Assembly: GCA_045596485.1 (NCBI GenBank)
Contig: JAZOCL010000033.1
Coordinates: 1-29,200 of the forward strand
DNA from: SIG440 sp045596485
GTDB lineage: Bacteria > Bacillota > Clostridia > Monoglobales > Monoglobaceae
DNA: 29,200 nt
Direction: 5' to 3'
A program made the position numbers and the translations under genes. The notes below the pieces were generated by a model. That model was not told the origin of the DNA, searched no databases, and saw only the letters and a program-made list of their open reading frames with translations. This document shows positions 22,911 through 29,200 of the stretch, one piece after another; positions within the stretch are counted from its first letter, which is position 1; the number at the start of each line of letters is the position of its first letter.

Positions 22911-22939
22911 TTGAAAAAAACTCTGCTTTATGATATACT
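22911..22939 (+). promoter_or_regulatory. Promoter of the EamA transporter gene
   Basis: TTGAAA (22911-22916), a 17-base spacer and TATACT (22934-22939), 44 bases before the start codon. Confidence 0.75.
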
Positions 22940-22983
22940 CTCTTTTGTTTTTACATATAATATTCAGAAAGTGATGAAACCTT

Positions 22984-23862
22984 ATGAAAAAATTTGCAGA
23001 TATATTTGTTCTTGCCGCAGGAATTTTGTGGGGAATAGCAGGACTTTTTGTATCACATATGAGCACGCTTGGCTTCACTCCCATTCAGGTCTCGGCGCTG
23101 CGCTGGATTTTTTCGGGACTAATTATGTTTGCTGCTGTGCTGATTATCTCACCAAAAAGGCTCCGAATAAACATACGTGACATATGGTGGTTTTTGTGTA
23201 CGGGAATATTGTGTATTCTTCTCAGCTCCACCCTATATTTTGTTTCAATCCCTCTAACAACCGCAGCTGTTGCAAATATTCTTATGTATACCTCACCCAT
23301 ATGGATACTGATTTTTTCGGTCATATTCTTCAAAGAAAAAATTAATCTGCCAAAAATAATCAGCCTGTGTCTTGCGGTTTTTGGCTGTGCTTTTGCAACG
23401 GGAATAATCGGCAGCGGTGAGCTGAATTTCAATGCTCTCGGAATTGTGACAGGTGTTCTTTCGGGGCTGTTTTACGGGCTTTACAGCATCTTTGGAAAGT
23501 TTGTTCTTAAAAAATATGATTCTGTCACCGTTACCCTTTACACCGTGCTCTTTGCAGGACTCGGTGCGCTGTTCATAATTGACATTCCCCGAACCGCATA
23601 CCAAATCACCGAAATCGGCGCATACATACCAATCCTTCTGCTGGTGGTGCTCGTAACCATTGCCCCCTACACCCTTTACACGGTGGGGCTCAAGCATTGC
23701 AAGGCAACAAGGGCGTCAATTATGTCCTGCATCGAGCCAATGACTTCTGCCATTATGGGAACGCTTATTCTGCATCAGCCCTTCACGGCTTTTCAGCTTG
23801 TGGGAATTATAATGATTCTTGGTGCAGGCTTCATTCTTCAAATGAAAAAATCTTCAATTTAA
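22984..23862 (+). CDS. DMT superfamily (EamA) transporter
   Basis: A 292-residue inner membrane protein with about ten hydrophobic helices arranged as two EamA repeats (about 5-137 and 150-286). Typical features are the N-terminal AAGILWGIAGLFV helix, the SALRWIFSG segment of helix 2, and in the second half TRASIMSCIEPMTSAIMG, the conserved ExxxS-like region before the last helices. EamA proteins export amino acids, metabolites or drugs; nothing in this sequence or its neighbours identifies the substrate. The ribosome binding site is weak (AAAGTGATG). The gene stands alone, with its own promoter and terminator. Confidence 0.9.
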   Translation: MKKFADIFVLAAGILWGIAGLFVSHMSTLGFTPIQVSALRWIFSGLIMFAAVLIISPKRLRINIRDIWWFLCTGILCILLSSTLYFVSIPLTTAAVANILMYTSPIWILIFSVIFFKEKINLPKIISLCLAVFGCAFATGIIGSGELNFNALGIVTGVLSGLFYGLYSIFGKFVLKKYDSVTVTLYTVLFAGLGALFIIDIPRTAYQITEIGAYIPILLLVVLVTIAPYTLYTVGLKHCKATRASIMSCIEPMTSAIMGTLILHQPFTAFQLVGIIMILGAGFILQMKKSSI

Positions 23863-23880
23863 ACTCAGGATAAAACTTTA

Positions 23881-23922
23881 AAAGGCATAAACATACTTTT
23901 CAGTATGATTTATGTCTTTTTT
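23881..23922 (+). terminator. Terminator of the EamA transporter gene
   Basis: CATAC/GTATG with a six-base loop is extended by 11 further pairs (from AAAGGCATAAA) past a single bulged A at 23908, and is followed by TTTTTT. Confidence 0.8.
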
Positions 23923-23966
23923 GTTTATACTAATCCAAGAATACTTGATTTTGGGAGGAAAAACCC

Positions 23967-25586
23967 ATGCTTGAATTTAACGGAAAAAGTGTCTACAACG
24001 CTCTTGCCATGGGCAGACTTTATTTTTATAACCGCGAGCCGCGAGCTGTGAAACGGCTGAAAATTGAGGACACCAGAGGTGAAGTTATCCGCTTTGAAAA
24101 CGCACGGCAAACTGCAAAGGATGAGCTTCACCTTCTTTATCAAAAGGCACTTCTTGAGGTAGGCGAAGCAAATGCCCAGATTTTCCAGATTCACCTTATG
24201 ATGCTGGACGATGAAGACTATCACGGCGCAATCACCACAATGATACGTAACCAGAATATAAATGCCGAATACGCCGTTCTTTATACTTCTGACCTGTTCG
24301 CCAAAACCTTTTCAGAAATGGAAGACGAATATATGCAGGCTCGTGCTGCAGACGTAAACGACATATCAAAAAGACTGCTTTCAATCCTCTGCGACGACAG
24401 CAAGGGCGAGGATGCATTAACAGAGCCTTCAATAATTGTTGCCGATGACCTTACACCCAGCGAAACCGTTCAAATGGACAAAGAAAAAATACTCGGCTTT
24501 ATAACCTTTGACGGCTCACCCTCATCTCACACCGCCATTCTTGCCCGTACAATGAACATTCCTGCAGTAATCGGAACAGGACCCATTGACAATTTCCATC
24601 ACGGCGAAACAGCAATTCTCGACGGTTCAAGCGGCACTCTTTATATAAACCCCGACAATGACAAAATAGCCGACTACAAAAAGCGCAAGGAGCTTGAAGA
24701 AACACGCACAAGACTTCTTTCAGAGCTTCGGGGCAAGCCAAACGAAACCAAGTCTGGCAAAAAAATAAATATATACGCAAACATCGGCAGTCCATCGGAC
24801 ATAGCCTCGGTGATACAAAACGATGCAGGTGGAATCGGGCTCTTTCGCAGCGAATTTCTCTATCTTGAAGCAAGCTCTGCCCCCACCGAGGAGGGGCAAT
24901 TTGTGAAATATAAAGAGGTTGCTGAACGAATGCTGGGAAAGCCCGTAATCGTTCGAACCCTTGACATCGGCGCAGACAAAAAAATCGACTATTTCAATCT
25001 GCCCCACGAAGAAAACCCTGCTCTGGGCTTCAGGGCAATCCGCATATGTCTCACCGATACTCAGCTTTTCAAAACCCAGCTCAGAGCGCTACTCCGTGCA
25101 TCAGCCTTCGGAAATCTTTCAATAATGTTCCCAATGATTACCTCGGTTGAAGAGGTAAAATCTGCCAAGGAGATTCTTGACGAAGCAAAAAAAGAGCTTG
25201 CACAAGAGAGGATTCCCTTTAACCCTAATCTTGAAGTTGGAATAATGATTGAAACTCCGGCTGCAGCCATAATCAGCGACCTTCTTGCGCCCGAGGTGGA
25301 CTTTTTTAGCATAGGCACCAACGACCTTAGCCAGTATACTCTTGCTATAGACCGCCAGAACCGTCATCTTGAATCATTTTTCAATCCTCACCACGAGGCG
25401 ATTTTGCGGCTCATCAAATCTGTTGCCGAAAATGCTCATAAGCACGGCAAATGGGTTGGAATATGCGGCGAGCTTGGCGCAGACACCAACCTCACTGAAG
25501 AATTTATCCGTATGGAAATCGACGAGCTTTCGGTCTCTCCGCCCTGCGTCCTCAGTCTACGCGAAAAAATTCGCAGTATAGACTAA
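23967..25586 (+). CDS. ptsI: PTS Enzyme I (phosphoenolpyruvate-protein phosphotransferase)
   Basis: General cytosolic PTS enzyme that takes phosphate from PEP and passes it to HPr. The 539 residues comprise the N-terminal HPr-binding and phospho-His domains and the C-terminal PEP-binding barrel. The phospho-His is His188 in SPSSHTAILART, close to the numbering of characterised enzymes; the residues before it differ from the common GGRTSH. The barrel shows GGIGLFRSEFLY, VRTLDIGADKK, FFSIGTNDLSQYTLA and GICGELGAD with the acid/base Cys. GGGAGG precedes ATG 23967. It heads a three-gene PTS cluster. A TATACT at 23926-23931 may be its -10 box, with a weak -35. Confidence 0.96.
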   Translation: MLEFNGKSVYNALAMGRLYFYNREPRAVKRLKIEDTRGEVIRFENARQTAKDELHLLYQKALLEVGEANAQIFQIHLMMLDDEDYHGAITTMIRNQNINAEYAVLYTSDLFAKTFSEMEDEYMQARAADVNDISKRLLSILCDDSKGEDALTEPSIIVADDLTPSETVQMDKEKILGFITFDGSPSSHTAILARTMNIPAVIGTGPIDNFHHGETAILDGSSGTLYINPDNDKIADYKKRKELEETRTRLLSELRGKPNETKSGKKINIYANIGSPSDIASVIQNDAGGIGLFRSEFLYLEASSAPTEEGQFVKYKEVAERMLGKPVIVRTLDIGADKKIDYFNLPHEENPALGFRAIRICLTDTQLFKTQLRALLRASAFGNLSIMFPMITSVEEVKSAKEILDEAKKELAQERIPFNPNLEVGIMIETPAAAIISDLLAPEVDFFSIGTNDLSQYTLAIDRQNRHLESFFNPHHEAILRLIKSVAENAHKHGKWVGICGELGADTNLTEEFIRMEIDELSVSPPCVLSLREKIRSID

Positions 25587-25618
25587 ACATCTTACATTAC
25601 ACCGAAAGGAGCTTTTCT

Positions 25619-26092
25619 ATGTTCAGTTTCTTCAAAAAGGAGAAAAACCTGCTCTCCGTTGCAAACGGACGGGTTATCGGGCTCAACAAGGTTCCCGATC
25701 AAGTTTTCTCACAAAAAATTCTTGGTGAAGGCTTTGGAGTTGTCCCAACAGAAGGACACTTTTTCAGCCCCACCGACGGCACAGTTACCGACGTTACCGA
25801 CACCCTTCACGCCTACTGCATAACAACTCACGATGGACTCGAAATTCTTGTTCACATAGGCATCGACACCGTGGAGCTGAAGGGTCAGGGCTTCACCCCT
25901 TTGGTGAAAAAGGGCGACCGCCTTTCTGCCGGGGATGCCATCGCCCACGCCGACCTTGAGCTGCTCAAAAAAAAGGGCTACAGCACCGTAACGGTGGTTG
26001 TTGTCACAAACACCGACAAGCTTCGGGAGTTCAAGGTTCTCGAGGCACAATCAGTCAGAGCAGGCAGTCCTGCCATGATATACAAAACTTAA
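25619..26092 (+). CDS. PTS EIIA component, glucose family
   Basis: A 157-residue single-domain EIIA of the glucose (Crr-like) type. It accepts phosphate from HPr on His79 in ILVHIGIDTVEL, with the partner His64 in TDTLHAYCI; both are the conserved pair of this fold. A short N-terminal FSFFKKEKN tail precedes the beta-sandwich. It lies 32 bases after ptsI, with AAAGGAG before the ATG, and 30 bases before the EIIBC gene, so it probably serves that permease. In Firmicutes such proteins are not known to control adenylate cyclase as in enterobacteria, so no wider regulatory role is assumed. Confidence 0.94.
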   Translation: MFSFFKKEKNLLSVANGRVIGLNKVPDQVFSQKILGEGFGVVPTEGHFFSPTDGTVTDVTDTLHAYCITTHDGLEILVHIGIDTVELKGQGFTPLVKKGDRLSAGDAIAHADLELLKKKGYSTVTVVVVTNTDKLREFKVLEAQSVRAGSPAMIYKT

Positions 26093-26122
26093 ATTTATAA
26101 AAACCGGAAAGGATGAACCTTT

Positions 26123-27709
26123 ATGAAAAACCAACGTGAAAACGGCCTGTTCAGTATTCTGCAAAGGGTGGGGCGCTCCTTTATGCTACCCATTGCTCTG
26201 CTCCCCATTGCGGGACTTCTTTTGGGAATAGGCTCGTCGCTTACCAACGCCACAACCATCGAAGCATATAACCTTGGAGCAATCCTGGGCCCCGGAACGT
26301 TTCTAAACTCGGTAATGCAAATTCTTGCCCAAACGGGTAATATTGTTTTTGCAAATCTTCCCATAATCTTTGCTATGGGCGTTGCCCTTGGTATGGCAGA
26401 AAAGGAGCATGGAACTGCCGTTCTTTCGGCGGCAATTGCCTTTTTCATTATGCACCAGACAATCTCAACTCTTCTCTCAATCAACGGTCAACTTGCTGAA
26501 GGCGTTATGCTTGAGGGAACTGTTTCAAACGTGGTGGGAATTCGGTCTCTTGAGATGGGTGTGTTCGGCGGTATTATTGTCGGTCTGGGTGTTGCTGCCC
26601 TTCACAACAAATTCTACAAAATCCAACTCCCCACAGTTATTTCCTTCTTTGGCGGTGTGCGTTTTGTGCCCATAATTTCAACCTTTGTTTATATTATTGT
26701 AGGTATTATTATGTATTTCATCTGGCCCTATATCCAGCGCGGAATATACTCCCTTGGCGATTTGGTGCTCCGCTCGGGCTATTTTGGAACCTTCATCTAT
26801 GGTACAATCGAGCGTGCGCTGATTCCCTTTGGTCTTCACCACGTATTTTATATGCCCTTCTGGCAGACAGGTCTCGGCGGAAGTATGGTTATCGACGGTC
26901 AGACCATTGCAGGTGCTCAGAACATTTTCTTTGCTCAGCTTGCATCGCCGTCCACCACACAGTTTTCGGTTGCAGCCACACGTTTTATGAGTGGAAAATT
27001 CCCTCTGATGATTTTCGGTCTACCCGGTGCGGCTCTTGCTATGTACAGCGTGGCAAAGCCCTCAAAAAAGAAGGTTGCGGGGGGGCTGCTGCTCTCTGCG
27101 GCACTCACATCAATCCTCACAGGTATAACCGAGCCTCTGGAGTTCACATTTCTTTTCGTAGCCCCCATACTTTATGTAATTCACAGTATCTTCGCAGGTC
27201 TTGCATATATGATTATGCATATACTGAACGTTGGCGTGGGTATGACTTTCTCGGGTGGTGTTATTGACCTGTTTTTGTTCGGAATTCTTCAGGGCAACGC
27301 CAAAACAAACTGGCTCAACGTTATATGGGTGGGCATTATCTACTTTGCGGTTTACTACTTCATCTTCCGCTATCTTATCCAAAAATACAACTTTGTTACA
27401 CCCGGCAGAGAAGATGACGAATCCGACACCAAGCTCTACACCCGAAAGGATGTAAACGCTGCAAAAGAAGACAAGTCACCCCTCATTCTTGAAGGTCTCG
27501 GCGGCAAGGATAACCTTGTGAATGTTGATTGCTGCGCAACCAGACTCCGTGTAACGGTGAAGGACAGCTCAAAGGTTAAGGACGCTCTCCTTCGACAAAG
27601 CGGAGCTTCAGGAATAATCAAAAGCGGCTCGGGTGTTCAGGTTATTTACGGTCCGAGAGTTACGGTAATCAAGAGTAATTTTGAAGACTATCTGGACAGC
27701 CTCGAATAA
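26123..27709 (+). CDS. PTS EIIBC permease, glucose/maltose-glucoside family
   Basis: Sugar-specific membrane transporter of 528 residues. The EIIC domain (about 10-410) has the N-terminal LQRVGRSFMLPIALLPIAG signature, many hydrophobic helices, ALIPFGLHHVFYMPFW, and the sugar-site GITEPLEF. A charged linker leads to the EIIB domain (about 445-528), where Cys471 in DCCATRLRV is the phosphorylated residue; Cys470 beside it is unusual but not unique. The EIIA is separate, encoded just upstream. The C-B order and the sequence suit glucose, maltose or alpha-glucoside permeases; no hydrolase gene nearby settles which. AAAGGATG precedes the ATG. It is the last gene of the unit. Confidence 0.93.
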   Translation: MKNQRENGLFSILQRVGRSFMLPIALLPIAGLLLGIGSSLTNATTIEAYNLGAILGPGTFLNSVMQILAQTGNIVFANLPIIFAMGVALGMAEKEHGTAVLSAAIAFFIMHQTISTLLSINGQLAEGVMLEGTVSNVVGIRSLEMGVFGGIIVGLGVAALHNKFYKIQLPTVISFFGGVRFVPIISTFVYIIVGIIMYFIWPYIQRGIYSLGDLVLRSGYFGTFIYGTIERALIPFGLHHVFYMPFWQTGLGGSMVIDGQTIAGAQNIFFAQLASPSTTQFSVAATRFMSGKFPLMIFGLPGAALAMYSVAKPSKKKVAGGLLLSAALTSILTGITEPLEFTFLFVAPILYVIHSIFAGLAYMIMHILNVGVGMTFSGGVIDLFLFGILQGNAKTNWLNVIWVGIIYFAVYYFIFRYLIQKYNFVTPGREDDESDTKLYTRKDVNAAKEDKSPLILEGLGGKDNLVNVDCCATRLRVTVKDSSKVKDALLRQSGASGIIKSGSGVQVIYGPRVTVIKSNFEDYLDSLE

Positions 27710-27711
27710 AA

Positions 27712-27757
27712 AAGTGTCTCAATAAACACTTCAAGCCCCTGCCCCCAATCTTGGGGG
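27712..27757 (+). repeat. Two short inverted repeats after the PTS operon
   Basis: AAGTGT/ACACTT (27712-27717 and 27726-27731) and CCCCCAA/TTGGGGG (27742-27748 and 27751-27757) follow the stop codon. ACACTT recurs at 27767-27772. No T tract follows them, so their role as terminator of the PTS operon is uncertain. The next 50 bases hold no gene. Confidence 0.45.
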
Positions 27758-27811
27758 AGTGAGGTACACTTTCTTGTTGCTCCGTCAATCGCTACGAAAT
27801 TTCCTATGCAA

Positions 27812-27837
27812 TAAAAAAGAGGGGCTTTTGCCCCTCT
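27812..27837 (-). terminator. Terminator of the tspO-like gene
   Basis: On the minus strand AGAGGGGC/GCCCCTCT with an AAAA loop is followed by TTTTTT. The stem begins at the stop codon of the TspO gene. The hairpin could also stop transcripts arriving from the PTS operon. Confidence 0.85.
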
Positions 27838-28309
27838 AATTGAGAATATATATTGCCAGGTTCAGATAACCCGCAAAGGTTACCCAAAGGAGATACGGGA
27901 TGTTCATAAGCCCTGCTGCTTTGTCGATTTTGTAAAATTTAACAATCAACCAAAGTATAAGCACCCACAAAGCCACCAACCACAAAAAAGCAAAGAAAAA
28001 TGCTCTCAGGTTGAAAAATATAAGGCTCCAGAAGAAGTTAAATATCAGCTGAAGTTCATATATCTTCAACGCCTTTGATACCTCTTGGGGCATATCTGCT
28101 TTTTTCAGGAACACCCTTGCGCTGCTCAAACCCATAATGATATAAAGAATTGTCCACACAATGGGAAAGATTATGGGCGGCGGTGCAAGGGGCGGCTTTG
28201 TTATTTCGTCATAAAGCATCATATTGCTTCCCGTAACAAGCGCCGCAATCCCTCCGACTGCCAACGCAATCAGAATAGATATAACATAAGTTTTCACAGT
28301 CTTCCACAT
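27836..28309 (-). CDS. TspO/MBR family protein
   Basis: A 157-residue membrane protein with five hydrophobic helices. The family signature is clear: KPPLAPPPIIFPIVWTILY at residues 38-56, followed by IMGLSSARVF, and in helix 3 LIFNFFWSLIFF. Helix 5 has WVTFAGYLNLAIYILN, matching the usual W-x-x-[FY]-A-x-x-LN ending. TspO proteins bind porphyrins and sterol-like ligands and have been linked to tetrapyrrole breakdown and stress responses; the role in anaerobic Firmicutes is not settled. AAGGAGGCGA precedes the ATG. It is a single gene with its own terminator. Confidence 0.93.
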   Translation of the reverse strand: MWKTVKTYVISILIALAVGGIAALVTGSNMMLYDEITKPPLAPPPIIFPIVWTILYIIMGLSSARVFLKKADMPQEVSKALKIYELQLIFNFFWSLIFFNLRAFFFAFLWLVALWVLILWLIVKFYKIDKAAGLMNIPYLLWVTFAGYLNLAIYILN

Positions 28310-28388
28310 ATAAAATCGCCTCCTTTTTTAACCTATTCAAAGATTTCAAAGTTATTCCAAAAAAATTAAATTTTTTTCTAAAAAACTC

Positions 28389-28417
28389 TTGACAAAACGC
28401 CCATTTGGTATTATAAT
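28389..28417 (+). promoter_or_regulatory. Promoter of the tRNA-Leu/tRNA-Gln unit
   Basis: A perfect TTGACA (28389-28394) and TATAAT (28412-28417) with a 17-base spacer, 20 bases before tRNA-Leu. Confidence 0.9.
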
Positions 28418-28437
28418 AAACGAGTTGATTTGAAGAT

Positions 28438-28522
28438 GCGAGCATGCTGGAATAGGCAGACAGGCACGTTTGAGGGGCGTGTGTCAACCGACGTGTGGGT
28501 TCAAGTCCCACTGCTCGCACCA
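28438..28522 (+). tRNA. tRNA-Leu (anticodon GAG)
   Basis: An 85-nt class II tRNA. The acceptor stem GCGAGCA/TGCTCGC is perfect, with A73 and encoded CCA. The anticodon stem CACGT/GCGTG closes the loop TTGAGGG, giving GAG. A long variable arm (GTCAACCGAC region) precedes the T arm GTGGGTTCAAGTCCCAC. Confidence 0.95.
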
Positions 28523-28541
28523 AATTAATTTTTTTATATAA

Positions 28542-28615
28542 TGCCGGATTGTGTAAAGGTAGCACAGCAGACTCTGACTCTGTTTGTCTGGGTTCGAATC
28601 CTAGTCCGGCAGCCA
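28542..28615 (+). tRNA. tRNA-Gln (anticodon CTG)
   Basis: A 74-nt tRNA, 19 bases after tRNA-Leu and in the same transcript. The acceptor stem TGCCGGA/TCCGGCA begins with a T-A pair, as in many tRNA-Gln, and GCCA follows. The anticodon stem GCAGA/TCTGT closes CTCTGAC, giving CTG. Confidence 0.94.
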
Positions 28616-28645
28616 AAAAAAAGACATCCATTGGATGTCTTTTTT
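28616..28645 (+). terminator. Terminator of the tRNA-Leu/tRNA-Gln unit
   Basis: AAGACATCCA and TGGATGTCTT form a stem with a minimal loop, flanked by A and T runs (TTTTTT). It starts directly after the tRNA-Gln CCA. Confidence 0.88.
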
Positions 28646-28712
28646 CAGTTATATTTGCCTTGTAGCAAGTCAAGTGATATTGCTATGCAGTTATATTTTT
28701 TAGCACAATAAG

Positions 28713-29200
28713 CTACACCAATACCTCTCTTTTTTCACCATGATAAAGAAGGATTCCATAACCGTGACCGAAGTCGCCGCCCTCATTTATGTATTTCACA
28801 AAACTTCTTTGCAGAGAATTTTCCTGGGGAAGCTTTTCGGTTGTTCCGTCAAATTCACGTCCAAAGATTCTCCAACAATCGATAAAGGTTGGATACTTTC
28901 CGCTGAACAGAATTTCAAATTCATTCACAAACTGTGCTGTATTTGAGGTTTCGGAAAAAACCTTTTCCATATATGGGGGCCACAGCAAATATGAATGAAA
29001 AACTATCGGAATAATTGAACCCTTCAAATCTTCCTTGAAAAACTCATAGGCTCTGTGAAAAGACTCCATATAAAGCTCCTTTGTGAGCTTTCCCGTTGAA
29101 GGAATGTGACAGGAATAAACCCTGTCACCCTTCTTCAACTCAAAATCTCCTTTTTTATAGCTTTCACATTCAAACTCCGCAATCTCATACTGAAGTCTTC
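28713..29200 (-). CDS. GNAT-like acyltransferase, C-terminal part (5' end beyond right edge)
   Basis: The 3' part of a larger gene. The frame is open from the right edge (residues RLQYEIAEFECESYKKGDFE at 29198 and below) through to the stop at 28713; a TTG within it is not the true start. The visible 162 residues match what I know of a Firmicute/Actinobacterial acyltransferase family with a GNAT-like C-terminal domain: KGDRVYSCHIPSTGKLTKE, then SFHRAYEFFKE, VFHSYLLWPPYMEKVF and, at the end, INEGGDFGHGYGILLY. The substrate is unknown. A long-helix N-terminal domain is expected outside the window. It converges on the tRNA-Gln terminator, and the 67 bases between hold no feature I can name. Confidence 0.75.
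   Translation of the reverse strand, partial: RLQYEIAEFECESYKKGDFELKKGDRVYSCHIPSTGKLTKELYMESFHRAYEFFKEDLKGSIIPIVFHSYLLWPPYMEKVFSETSNTAQFVNEFEILFSGKYPTFIDCWRIFGREFDGTTEKLPQENSLQRSFVKYINEGGDFGHGYGILLYHGEKREVLV

Noticed and set aside
28209..28673. Minus-strand ORF of 154 codons with AGLGFEPRQTESESAVLPLH
   Set aside because: It is the antisense of tRNA-Gln and tRNA-Leu plus flanks, a well-known false protein in databases.

Overview
The window looks like a chromosomal segment of a low-to-moderate G+C Firmicute of the class Clostridia, probably close to the Oscillospirales/Ruminococcaceae-type gut lineages. This rests on strong AGGAGG-type ribosome binding sites, sigma-A promoters with 17-base spacers, many U-tailed hairpin terminators, tandem M42 peptidases, a bacterial-type L31 with four cysteines, and a PTS. 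No rRNA, insertion sequence, prophage or CRISPR array was seen. Genus-level placement cannot be made by eye.

Layout. 1-2774 (minus): three overlapping M42 aminopeptidase-family genes from one promoter; the third, cut by the left edge, has lost most active-site residues. 2967-4727: a Na/Pi cotransporter with a PhoU-like tail. 4765-5573: a small lipoprotein divergent from an XRE regulator. 5678-5754: tRNA-Pro. 5883-14467: the core of the window, a nine-gene shikimate/Phe/Tyr operon (aroF-tyrA-aroB-aroA-aroC-pheA-aroK-aroQ-aroE), preceded by an unlisted 46-codon leader peptide packed with Phe and Tyr codons and a terminator hairpin. 14485-15500: rpmE, tRNA-Ala and an orphan AT-rich ORF fragment. 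15508-17683 (minus): a MarR regulator and a long-chain acyl-CoA ligase, with a FabT-like palindrome upstream. 17752-18708: a PflX-like radical SAM protein. 18747-21380 (minus): a PMCA-type cation ATPase with a structured 5' leader. 21529-22791 (minus): an M16 peptidase. 22984-23862: an EamA transporter. 23967-27709: PTS Enzyme I, EIIA and EIIBC. 27836-28309 (minus): TspO. 28438-28615: tRNA-Leu and tRNA-Gln. 28713 to the right edge (minus): a GNAT-like acyltransferase.

How the genes work together. The aromatic operon carries the pathway from DAHP to chorismate, plus prephenate dehydrogenase and a fused chorismate mutase/prephenate dehydratase; Trp genes are absent. Its leader peptide, stop-codon position, candidate antiterminator and terminator fit ribosome-mediated attenuation that senses charged tRNA-Phe and tRNA-Tyr, while a good promoter before aroB could supply the chorismate genes independently. 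The PTS block supplies EI, EIIA and EIIBC for a glucose/maltose-type sugar but no HPr. The MarR-acyl-CoA ligase pair looks like a small lipid-responsive unit.
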